The notes beneath the pieces are model-generated. The model was given only the letters and a program-made list of their open reading frames with translations, made no database searches and was not told the DNA's origin. The position numbers and the translations under genes are program-made. A DNA stretch of 64,000 nucleotides from positions 1 to 64,000 of the forward strand of contig JALNQF010000132.1 in the NCBI GenBank assembly GCA_028456385.1. The letters run 5' to 3'. Source of the DNA: Ophiosphaerella korrae. Taxonomy: Eukaryota; Ascomycota; Dothideomycetes; Pleosporales; Phaeosphaeriaceae. This document shows positions 10,828 through 21,200 of this stretch, in pieces. Position 1 is the stretch's first letter. Every line of letters begins with the position of its first letter.

Positions 10828-12533
10828 GCGTCGCGGGACCGCCGAGGGCCGTCAAGCGTCAAGAAGAAGCAGGACGCTAAGCAGACACCTCAAGCAGGAC
10901 TCGACAACACCCTCGGTCGTCTCCCGCACGCCGAAGACGCGCCCTTCAACTCGTTCGCGAAGCAGCACGAGCCTGCCTGCCTTCCCGAAACGCGCGTTGA
11001 CCTCCTCAACGAGATACATAGCTGGGGACGGGCCGGACGAGCGATGCGTCTTCTGGCTGAGGGGGCCTGGCAGGCACGGGCAAGTCGACTATCGCGCGGA
11101 CAGTGGCGCGCAGGTACTTTGAGGAGAAGCGCCTGGCTGCGAGCTTCTTCTTCTCGCGCGGCGGCGGCGACGTTGGCCATGCGGACAAGTTCGTAACAAG
11201 CATCGCGGTGCGGCTCGCGCACAGCGTGCCAGCAGTGCGGCAGCACGTCAGCGACGCCGTTGCCGAGCGCAGCGACATTGTCAACCAGGCGTTGCGCTAC
11301 CAGTGGCAGCACCTCGTCTGCGGTCCGCTGTCGAAGCTGCACGAGCCAGAAGCAAGGCCAGAAACATACGTCGTAGTCGTCGATGCGCTCGGCGAGTGCG
11401 ACAGCGACAAAAACATTCGCATCATCGTGCAGCTGCTAGCTGAAGCGCGGTCGTCGTTGACGGGTGTCCGGCTGCGGGTGTTGCTGACGAGCAGGCCGGA
11501 AGTGCCAATCCGGCACGGGTTCGGGCAGATGGCGGACACGGAGCACAAGGACGTCGTGCTGCACGACATCCCGCCGTCGATTGTCGACCACGACATAGGG
11601 CTTTTCTTTAAGCACCACCTAGGACTCATCGCTAAAGAATGCTATCAAGCGGACGACTGGCCAGGTGCAGAGGCCATTGGGCTGCTAGTGCAGAGTGCAA
11701 GCGGTCTGTTTATCTAGGCCGCCACTGCCTGTCGCTTCATCCAAGAAGACGGACAATTTGTTACTAAACGACTGCGCGCTGTTCTCAAGGACAGCTCCTA
11801 TGTGGACGGCAGCTCACCAAATAATAGCTCATCTAGCGAGGATTCTTGCACAGACGAGCACTTCGAGATCCTGCCCGAACAGCGATTAGACAACTTATAC
11901 CTTACCGTGCTCAAGAGTCCCGTTCGCAGATACAGGAAGCAGGAAAGGAAGAGATAGTACACACGAATAAGAGAGGCACTCGGCGCCATTGTGCTTCTGC
12001 AATCGCCGCTGTCTGCCTCTTCGCTAGCTCGGCTCCTCTGCGTTCCTACAGAGGATGTGCATCGAACGCTGTATGAGCTACACTCTATCCTAGATGTTCC
12101 GCAGAACCCGAACCAGCCAGTGCGCCTGCACCACCCCTCCTTTCGCGACTTTCTACTCAACGCAAAGAGATGCGGCGACGACAGCTTCTGGGTAGTCGAG
12201 AGGAGCACACACGGAAAGCTAGCGTCTTGCTGCCTTGAGCTCATGGCTGGGTCCAGTGGCCTTCGACAGAATATGTGCAATCTCTCAGGCACTGGAGTGT
12301 TGAAGAGTGAGATTGATGAAGGGACGCTTAGTAGCAGTCTTCCTCCAGAACTGCAGTATGCGTGTCGCTACTGGGTGGAGCATCTTGCGCGCAGCGAGCA
12401 GAGCATCGCGGACGGAGACGCATCGCACGTCTTTCTTCAGACGCACCTTCTGCACTGGCTCGAAGTGATGAGCCTGATAGGCGAGACAAGCCAGTGCGTG
12501 CGCTTGCTGGCAAGGCTGCAGGTGCTGGTAGCG

Positions 12534-12586
12534 GTAAGGATTTCGGTATAACATGAGTGCTCACTCTAAACTGATTTACACCACAG
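12534..12586 (+). other. 53-bp intron in the NACHT-WD40 gene
   Basis: GTAAGG donor, CTGAT branch-like site and CACAG acceptor. Splicing joins LQVLVA to PSAHTCAGFLRYATRFVLRF, a recognisable inter-domain sequence of these receptors. Confidence 0.75.
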
Positions 12587-12884
12587 CCGTCTGCACACAC
12601 ATGTGCAGGCTTCCTCCGCTATGCGACCCGGTTTGTGCTGCGCTTCTGTTCTATTGTAGCAGAGGCACCGTTGCAGGTGTACTCGTCAGTGCTTCTCTTC
12701 GCACCAGAGAGAAGTATTGTTTGAAGGACGTTCGTTGGTCAGGTTTCTCGGGAAGTGGAGATGCTGTCAGACCAAGACGCAGACTGGGATGCGTGTCGCA
12801 GCGTGCTGGAAGGCCATACAGGCAGTATCAGTGCAGTGGTGTTCTCGCAAGACAGTCGCCTCAGCATCCAATGACAAGACAGTG

Positions 12885-13107
12885 CGAGTGTGGGAGACGG
12901 CGACGGGCACGTGTCGCCACGAGCTGACGGGCCATACAGGCGCTGTTAGGGCGGTAGTGTTCTCGCGAGACGGACAGCTGGTCGCCTCAGCATCCGACGA
13001 CGAGACAGTGCGAGTGTGGGAGACGGCGACGGGCACGTGTCGCCACGAGCTGACGGGCCATACAGACGCTGTTAGGGCGGTGGTGTTCTCGCCAGACGGA
13101 CAGCTTC
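12885..13107 (+). repeat. Near-identical 126-bp WD40 units
   Basis: CGAGTGTGGGAGACGGCGAC starts a unit at 12885 and again at 13011, exactly 126 bp (42 codons) apart, and the two run nearly identically. A third copy stops after SPDGQL at 13107. High internal identity marks recent unit duplication, as in allorecognition WD40 genes; the array has collapsed onto the gene's C-terminal tail. Confidence 0.85.
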
Positions 13108-13212
13108 CTGTGGCTGCCGTTCGAGTATCGCGCGTACAACACAATTGTATGCCAAGACATGGTCTGTCTTGGGTGTCCATTTGGGCGTGTAGTTTTACTC
13201 AGGCTGCAGTAG

Positions 13213-14499
13213 AGCTATGCGCAGAAAGGGCACTGCGGTCGTGTACAGTGGCATTCTTACGAACGCATCATAATGCATAGACAGTATTACAGATGCAAGC
13301 GTAGAGAGCATGAGCAGTTGTCGTGATTGTAAGTTAGATGTGTTAACAGCAATTTAGATGTGTATGTTAGAGCTGCTAGCTGGCTTGCGCATAGTAGATA
13401 GATCACGACGTCTAAGGCATAGATGCAGTCTGCGTTTTATCTTCCTTACTGTGACGCTGCAGGTGTGTGTGGTGATTTACACGCACTTGCGCGTAGGTCT
13501 TACCTGCTGCATAACTGCTGCAATTGAGCCGCATGCGCTGACTAAACGCTGCAACGCCGGCATCGGTGCGCAATGACTACGCCTAGCCACCTAGCTTAGG
13601 CTGCTAAGCGAAAGCCTCTGCTACTTGGCCGTACGCAAGGCTTATTAATGATGTGGTCAGACTTGAGCTAGGTCGTTTCTGAACAGCAAGGACGTGCGTT
13701 GTGGTTTACCTGTGGTGTCTTAACCAGCAAGAACCCGCAAACGCAGCGCAATCAGCTTGTTAAGCATAATAAAATGCTCGGCATACTATCTTCTTGTAGT
13801 TATTTGTAGTCTAATGAGTTTATGGATCGATGCACTGGCGTTTAGGAAAGTCCGAGCTAGTGCGAGGAGGCAGCGCTGTGCAGCCTAGTGGTGAATTGTG
13901 GTATTGTCAGGTATTGAATAAGCCTACAGCAAGTACATGAAGTAGATAAGGAGATAGGCTATCAAAGTCTCTATCCCGAGATTGCGGGAGCTGTGCGACA
14001 TCTGTTTGTGTTGTCATCATAGAAAGTGCTAACAAGTTGCTAACCTGAAGGGGTGTGTTAGATGAGTTGCGCGATTAGATGTGCGATCAGATGCGCGAAA
14101 GCATGTGCGCGATCTGATTGGCTCGGTGCACGAGCGTGACGATCGCCAAGCCGCCAACCCCGCCGCAGCTGAAAGATCGCAGCCTCGACCCTCACGAACA
14201 AAGGAATCAAACAAAGGATCTCACATGCAAGGAGATAGACTACGTCAGTACAACTGATACAACAAAGGAACCAGCACCTCAACAGAATGAGTGCTGAGGA
14301 TCCGGCTCGCCGCCGTCTCGAGAGACCCAGCCGAGACCGCCGCAGCGCAGATACATAGATAGAGCGCAGGGCCAGAGATAGACAGGGAGAGACCAAGAAA
14401 TCCACTCAATTCTCACTCGAGTTCACATCCATTAATTTGTGACCGCAAATCTGACACTAGTAGACCCTAAAAAACTAAGCTACCTGCCGACGAACAAGC
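13213..14499. other. Non-coding/repeat-derived stretch
   Basis: No gene seen. About 14056-14427 begins TGTTAG and ends in CA and has the look of a solo LTR (GATCTGATTGGCTCGGTGCAC inside), but no partner copy occurs in the window, so this is not called as a feature. Confidence 0.3.
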
Positions 14500-14665
14500 G
14501 CGCAGATGGCGTATAGAGTAACTAGAAACTAAACCGAGAGATTAGCAGCGCACAGAGTAACTAGAGACCGAACTAAGAGATTAGCAGCGTATAGATTAGT
14601 GCATAGAGACTAAGCTAAGAGACTAGCAGCGCATAGAGTAGTGTACAGATTAGTGTATAGAGACC
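14500..14665. repeat. About 40-bp imperfect tandem repeat
   Basis: Units of about 39-42 bp built on AGCGCACAGAGTAACTAGAG and CTAAGAGATTAGC repeat at least three to four times. The 3' copies merge into the start of the repeat-containing ORF at 14641. Confidence 0.6.
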
Positions 14666-15399
14666 TAACTGAACAACAATTTATACACAAGAAGCACAAG
14701 GTGCACAAGGAGCGCAAAGAAAGAATCAAGAGCGCTGGAGAAGTAGTATGCGTCAACTTAGTAAGAAAACTAATAAAGAAAATAACGGCAGTAGGCCAAA
14801 CGTTAATTAGAGTAGTTTTTGCAGAGGTAGTTGAAACAACTACTATCCTTTTCTTTCTTACGTTGACGCTACTACTATCACTAACCTACTCTCATATAAA
14901 GAGTAGTATCAACGCTGAGAGTAGCGTCAGCACAGAGGAGAGTCACGAGCGGCTCTCAAGAGCGACAGTCAACGCTAAGAGCAGCACCGATGCTGAGACT
15001 AGCATCGACGCTGAGAGCAGCACAGAGGAGAGTCCTGAGAGACTCTCAAGAGTAACAGTCGACGCTGAGAGCAGCGTCAGAGCAGAAGAGAGTCCCGAGA
15101 AACTCTCAAGAGTACCAGTCGACGCTGAGAGTAGCGTCAGAGTAGAGGAGAGTCACGAGCGGCTCTCAAGAGCGACAGTCAACGCTAAGAGCAGCAATGA
15201 TGCTGAGAGTAGCGTCAACGCTGAGAGCAGCACCAATGCTGAGACTAGCATCAACGCTGAGGTCAGCGCAGAGGAGAGTCCCAGGTGGCTCTTAGCAGTA
15301 ACAAACAACGATGAAGCGATCACGAAAGCTCTCCAGATGATAGCTAGTCTACCAAGAAAAAAGAGAAAAAAGAGGGCTTGCCCTTGTGGCATAGGATAA
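14641..15399 (+). CDS. Hypothetical repeat-rich protein with one membrane segment
   Basis: A 252-codon open frame, not recognised. It has a basic N-terminus (KKHKVHKERKERIK), a hydrophobic segment TTTILFFLTLTLLLSLTY around residues 70-87, then imperfect repeats VDAESSVRAEESPEKLSR (18-20 residues, also a short 12-residue form AESSTNAETSIN) up to about residue 215. The tail is PRKKRKKRACPCGIG. The repeats are Ser/Glu-rich and acidic, while both ends are very basic. The surrounding DNA is repetitive and non-genic, so it may be a transposon-borne frame or an accident of a tandem array that happens to stay open. No homology claim is made. Confidence 0.3.
   Translation: MYRLVYRDLTEQQFIHKKHKVHKERKERIKSAGEVVCVNLVRKLIKKITAVGQTLIRVVFAEVVETTTILFFLTLTLLLSLTYSHIKSSINAESSVSTEESHERLSRATVNAKSSTDAETSIDAESSTEESPERLSRVTVDAESSVRAEESPEKLSRVPVDAESSVRVEESHERLSRATVNAKSSNDAESSVNAESSTNAETSINAEVSAEESPRWLLAVTNNDEAITKALQMIASLPRKKRKKRACPCGIG
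14905..15290. repeat. 60-bp and 36-bp tandem repeat array inside the hypothetical ORF
   Basis: Alternating 60-bp units (GTCGACGCTGAGAGCAGCGT start, CTCTCAAGAG inside) and shortened 36-bp units. All unit lengths are multiples of three, so the frame is kept open. Copies differ mainly by single transitions. Confidence 0.75.
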
Positions 15400-16397
15400 C
15401 AACAACGCTGAGAGATAATCAGAGATTGCTAGAAAGATTTCAGTTGTTCAAGAAGGAGTTACGTTGTCAGTTTGATTCAGTTTCAGTTCAGTTCGACGCG
15501 CAAGACCTTATTGTAGAGAGATCTTAGTTTAATTTGAGTTTAGTTGTTTAGTTTGGAAGCTTTAGCTATTTGGGTAGAGCGTTGGAGGGGTAGTTATAAT
15601 AGGGTTTAGGAGTAGTGAAAGAGAGGGGTCCTCTTTCCTTAGAACCAGGGAGGGATGTAGTAGAGTAAGTTGAAGGAGCTGAAGGAAAAGGGGGTACCCG
15701 AGGAGCAACCGAGAGACGCTCGGGCTTAGGAAATAAGGATATAAGGAGCTCCAAAGGGAGAGTATCCTCGTAGACACACAAAAGATAGACATCAACCTTT
15801 ATCCTATCTACTCTTGTATGCAATACAACCCCTTTACACACATACTTTGCATTTGAGGCATTGGGCCGATGGACTCTTAGGAGGCTCCACGACAATGCTA
15901 TCATGCAAGTCTACCTATTACGATAGGCCCTTTACCAACTAACGGGTTACTAGCCTTACCTAGCTAGATTATTAACTCTACTGGAAGCATGGGCGGTATA
16001 ACAGGGCACGCTTTGGGTGCTCTAATCACACGACGCAGTTGTGGCTATGGCACTAGTTGCTCAAATCATACATATAAGTAGCAGCTAGGCTATTCTACTA
16101 GCTTCTCTATATAGCTCTCCTCTGTCACTCTTCTATCACTCTATTAATCTATTGCGTCATCTTTATGCCTTCTTTGTTACTACTTATATAGAAGCTTTGC
16201 TGCTACAATGAGACCTAGCGGAAGCTAAAGCTTAACTTTGCTAAGCCTTTTCGTTGCACTGTATAGACTTATTTCTGTGCGCACTATAGTCTGCGCTCGT
16301 GTATTACGTTGATTTTTTGCCTACTGTTATTTTTATAGCCGGCGTTATTAGCAATAAGATCGAACCCTCCTAGTATTGCATTGGCTTGGTAGACTAG
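15400..16397. other. Repeat-derived intergenic DNA
   Basis: No supported gene. A minus-strand frame around 15566-15904 is open but unrecognised. The right boundary is the TA target site of the DNA transposon at 16398-16399. Confidence 0.35.
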
Positions 16398-16399
16398 TA

Positions 16400-16440
16400 G
16401 TGTTTCGGTTCAGCAAATAGGCCGGTTCGGCAAATAGGCC
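16400..16440 (+). repeat. Left terminal inverted repeat of Fot1/pogo-like element
   Basis: Begins GTGTTTCGGTTCAGCAAATA and is preceded by TA. Compared with the right end, GGG triplets have become AGG, the RIP direction. Confidence 0.9.
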
Positions 16441-17830
16441 AGTCCTACCAAATTACCCTTACGATAATACTAAGTTTCTAAACTATCTACAATAGCTTAA
16501 TAGTTCTAATAATTTATTAAATAACTAAACAAACTACTATAAAAAAGATATACTATTTAAATTTTGCTAGGAGGTTAATGTTCCTACTACCCTAGGTCGT
16601 CCTAGTAGATACTAGATTACGTACCTAGGCATCCCTCCTAGCCTCTATATTAGTACTATACTTCTATTTTTTCTATATAGGCTTTGTAATAGGCTTTAAA
16701 GCTTTTCTCTTTCTCTTTTAAGAAGTTTATATAGATTTCTAAGTATTTTGTTTCTCTTATTTCTTCTATTCTTATTTAGCCTATTTCTTAGCTTTAATCT
16801 TCTCTCTCTCCTCCTTCTTCTTAAGTCTTAACCTTTTTCTTTCTTCTATCTCTTAAAGTTTAAAGACCTTCTATTAAGCTTTCTCTACTTTAATATAAGC
16901 TCTTTTAAGCTTTTATTTTTCTTCTTCTTATTTTTTAATATCTTTCTAGGTCTAAGCCTCTCTTAACTTTCTAGGTAACTATAATACTATACTACTATAG
17001 TATTCCTACCTCTATTAAAGGTCTAGAGTCTTACTCTTCTTCTTCTAATTTATAGTAACTAATATAGCCTTATATAGTCTTTCTACTTTAGTCTTAAAAA
17101 AGTTATTCTAAGTAGAGATATAGTAGAGTAAGTACTAAATCTTCTAAGTCTCTTTACTACTTAAATCTTTAACTTTAGACTAGATAAGAGTTTAAATCTT
17201 AAGCTAGTCTATTCTACTTAAGACTAAGACTAAGCTCTCTTATAATTCTAACTCTAGTATTAAGTAAGTAAACCTTTTAAGTATAACTTCTATATTAGTA
17301 GGCTATATACTAGTAGCTTTAAAAGCTTTTTTAACTAGATCTTTTCTAGTAAAGATACTAGTCTAGGCCTTTTAGAATATATTAAAGAAGTCTCCTTTAA
17401 CTATTAGAATTAGTCTTTAAGTATTATAGAGGTATTCTATAAGCCTATTTAAGTAAGCTATTAAGAGAGGCTTAAATATTACTATATTAAGTAGTTTTAA
17501 TATATAAGTTAAATAAGGAGGGAATACTATAAGTAGAATTTAATTCTAAATAGTATATTTAATAAACTCTAGAGTTATATAAGACCTATATCTATCTAGG
17601 ATAAGTAGTCTCTACGCGCGTCTATCCTTTTAAGCTTTCTCTTTAGTATATTAATTAAATACTTGTTTAAGCTACGCAAAGCCTATCTTATTATTACTCT
17701 ATCTATTAAGAGATAATCTAATAAATAGCTTGTGTTTTCTAGCCTTAATTCTATCTACCTAAGAGGATTAAATAGTTAAGTTAGCTAAAGTAAATAGTAG
17801 TCTAAGAGAAAGAGCTATTCTATTACTATA

Positions 17831-18270
17831 TATTACGGCTATAACAAGAGATAACTAGTTAGAACTAATTAGCCCTACTATAGATAATAACAACGTATAT
17901 AACCTATAGAGTAATAAACTAGATTGGAAAACTAACTATAATAGAGACACGTAATAAATTCGTAATTCGCGATCTTAGTAAATACAAAGTATAAAGCTAG
18001 ACACGTAATAAATTTATAATTCGCGATCTTAGTAAATATAAAGCACGAAGCCTACTAAGAAGCCTAGGTATATAGCTAGTAGGATACGTATTATTAGGAT
18101 AGTATTAGTAATTTAATCTATTAACTATAGAACGCTAATACAAGATAGTTGCAAAATATCTTCTAATTATTTAGAGTTATTATAGATCTTTACACGAGTT
18201 TTACTATTACCTTATAATCTACTAACTCTCTAGATAGGTACTTATAGTTAATAACAAGAGGCCTATTATA
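17831..18270 (+). repeat. Left LTR (440 bp)
   Basis: Starts TATTACGG (TG start mutated to TA) and ends CCTATTATA (CA end mutated to TA). It contains a 55-bp internal tandem duplication starting at 17945 and 18000 (GACACGTAATAAATT). It retains more CG dinucleotides (TTCGCGATC) than the right LTR. Confidence 0.9.
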
Positions 18271-21200
18271 CTTTGCTAATTTAGTTATTATAAGGAGTAA
18301 AGCGTAAGTAGCGTATAGTCTAGCTAATACGATAATAGAAAGCTTAATAAGCAAAGTACCTAAAAGTAGTTATAAGTCTAATAGTACTATATAGGAAACA
18401 ATTAAGGACTAAATTAATAACTTAATTTTAGAAAAAGAAGACATAAAGATAGTAATTAATACCTTAGAAACGTAGAATAAAGAACTATAAGACTATATAA
18501 AATAAAATAAGGTATAAATTAAAGCTATTATCTAAGGCTAGAACTAGATAGAATTAATTACTTAAAGACTAGAGATAAGTGCAATAAAGAAACTACTAAA
18601 GATACCTATCTTTAAGAAGTTTAATAGAATAAGAGAAAAACTAAGACTCTTTATTACGTTAGTATAACTCTAGATAGATATACAAGTACTATACTTTAAT
18701 ATAGAAGAAAAGAAGGTAATATATATTAGATTACACCTTAAAGAAGACGCGATAAGATAGTATAAACCTTACTAGATAGACTATACGATATATTCTCTAA
18801 TAACTTAGAAGGATAAGACTAAAGCTATTTTTAGAAGTTATAAATACTTTACTAAATAAATAAGAGTAGTATTTAGAGATATAGATATTACCTAATAAGC
18901 TAAAGAATAGTTAGAAAAGCTTATACAAAGTTAGAGTGTTCCTAAATATATATTATAATTTAAATAACTATCCTAGAATATAGAATAGAACGAGTTAGCC
19001 TTAATATTACGATTTAAGCAAGGACTAAACTTAAAGATCTAATACAAAATAATTTATATAGAGAAACTATAAATACTAGAAGCTCTAAAATAATAGGTAA
19101 TCTAAATTAACAATAATCTTTAAGAATAGAAGAAGAATAAATATAGAGGTTACACCTAAAACTAGGATAAAGGAGACTCTATAATCCTTAACGCTAATAA
19201 GGATAAAAAGAAAAAGAAGAATAAAGACTTTACGTACTTTAACTATAGTAAGAAAGGCTACTACGTAAAAGACTATTAATTAAAATTAAAAAAGGATATA
19301 ATATATTATAAATATAGGAAACTAAGACACTTTATAAAAGACTATAAAAGTAAAGACTTAAAGAAAGAGACTTAGTTAAAAATAACTAAGAAAAAGAAGG
19401 AAGCACTATAAATATAGGCTAAACCTTAGGAAAAAGTAGCTAAGAGTAAAGAAGTATAATATATAATACTCTATTAGACCTTTTATTATAACGATAACTA
19501 CTATATATATCTTTCTAGTAAGTAGAGAGTAGTATAGTTCTTATAGAAATAGAGATATAGAGTAGCTATAATAAAAGAAAGAATAAAAGTATAGCTAGAA
19601 GAGATAGTATATATAATAGACCTACTAATAGAAAACTTAGAAAGGGAGGAGCCTTAGATACTATTAATCTAGGCTAAAGGACTAGTACTAGATAAAGAGA
19701 CTACTACAACTACCTCTAAAGGACTACAAGGAAGTAAAGAACAAGTTAGTATAAGAGGTATAGAATACGCTTAGCTAATAATATATAGCTATAATAGCTA
19801 TATAATAATAGATATAGAGGAACAAAACAAAGAATAGAGATTTATTTAAATATACTTAATAGTTATAAGTATAGAGGAAGCGTATAAAGACTAAAAAGAA
19901 CGTAATCCTAAAGAAATAAAGTTTATACTATTTTAAGAATAGATAAAGTAATATATAGTTGTAGTAAGAAGAATACCTATATAAAGAGAATAGTAATACC
20001 TTATAAAGAAGACGTAATAGATTAATAAAGCCTATATACTATAAGTACTAGTAGTATACTATATCTTAACAAAAAATACGCCTAGTAAAGATAAATACTA
20101 AGAAGGGGATAACAAAATAATAGACCTAAAACACCTAGTATATTTTAAAGTATTATAGATATTATACCTAGATAAGAATTATATTATATATAGAAACTCT
20201 AAAGTAAATAATAATATATAGCTTATAAGAAAAAGAGGCTACAATTATATAAGAGTAATTATAGTAGAAGATATCTAAGGATAAGAAATAATCTTAGAAG
20301 ATAGATACTTAGTAGTAAGACCTAGACCTAAATTATTAAAGAAATGCGTCTAAGGAGGACTATAGTACAAATGCAAATATAATAAATATCTAAAATATAA
20401 AGAATACAAACTTAAAGTAAGACTATAGCCCTAGAAAGATAGATAATTTATAAAGTTGCTTAAGTAAAAAAAGCTAGAAGGTATAAGAGGCTTATATATT
20501 ACGAAAACAAGTATATACTAAAGAAAGAAATTATAATTAATAATTAGTAGTAGAGCTATAAGAAACTTTATATTAAAGAAGTTCTTAGAAATATAAAGAA
20601 TAAAATATATAACAAAAGAGTACTTTTAATAACTAAGTATAATTAAAGGAAAACTATTTTAAGAACCTATTAGGTTCGAAACAGTTCCTTTAACATTAGA
20701 ACTAGAAGGAATAACAATTAAGAATATAGTTATAGACATAATAACAATTAATAATAAATAAGATATAATATTAGGAATACTATAGTTATAAATAACTAAC
20801 CTACAAATTAATTAGAGAATAGGAAAGATTAGTTACTCTAGAATAGATATATTAAAAGCTAATATAAATACTTATAAAGAAGAATTCTCTAAAGAATATA
20901 AAAAATAGGAAAAGTAGCTTATAGAGCTAGAAGATTACCTTCTAGAATATTAACTATAGGACTTAGTAATAGAACTAGAAGAAGGCAAAGATATAAGATA
21001 GAGCCTAGTCTACTAAAAAATAGAAGAAGAATCTAAAATTAAATAAGTATTTATCTAAAATATAATAAAAAAAAGATAGATAAGAGAGTCTAAATCTATA
21101 GTAGTATATAGACTTATATTTATAGATAAAAAAGAAATAAATAATAAAAGACTCTACGTAGATTTTAGAAAAACTAATACAATTATAAATAAGAACTAGT

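Larger units (their letters stand above)
10741..13212 (+). pseudogene. NACHT-WD40 NOD-like receptor (HET-E/NWD type), inactivated
   Basis: STAND-type receptor relic. It starts ATG 10741 (MTSTTSN), then the 23-residue glycine-rich motif (10759-10827), a linker, and the NACHT domain. Two small frameshifts (about 11030 and 11057) precede an intact P-loop in DNA (GGLAGTGKSTIART, about 11060-11100). ADKFVTSIA, VVVVDALGECD (Walker B) and VLLTSRPEVPIRHGF follow. TAG stops at 11715 (GLFI*AATACRFI, normally Trp) and 11955, and TGA at 12722, interrupt it. A 53-bp intron (12534-12586) is conserved. WD40 repeats begin with LEGHTGSISAVVFS; the first has an 8-nt deletion and only about 2.5 repeats remain. 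Then a frame change leads to a tail LWLPFEYRAYNTIVCQDMV...GRVVLLRLQ ending at TAG 13212, typical of these receptors. It detects a trigger and templates its effector in living relatives; here it is dead. Confidence 0.85.

Noticed and set aside
14056..14427. Possible solo LTR (TG...CA ends, regulatory-looking composition)
   Set aside because: No second copy, target duplication or adjoining polyprotein could be found in the window, so LTR identity cannot be supported.
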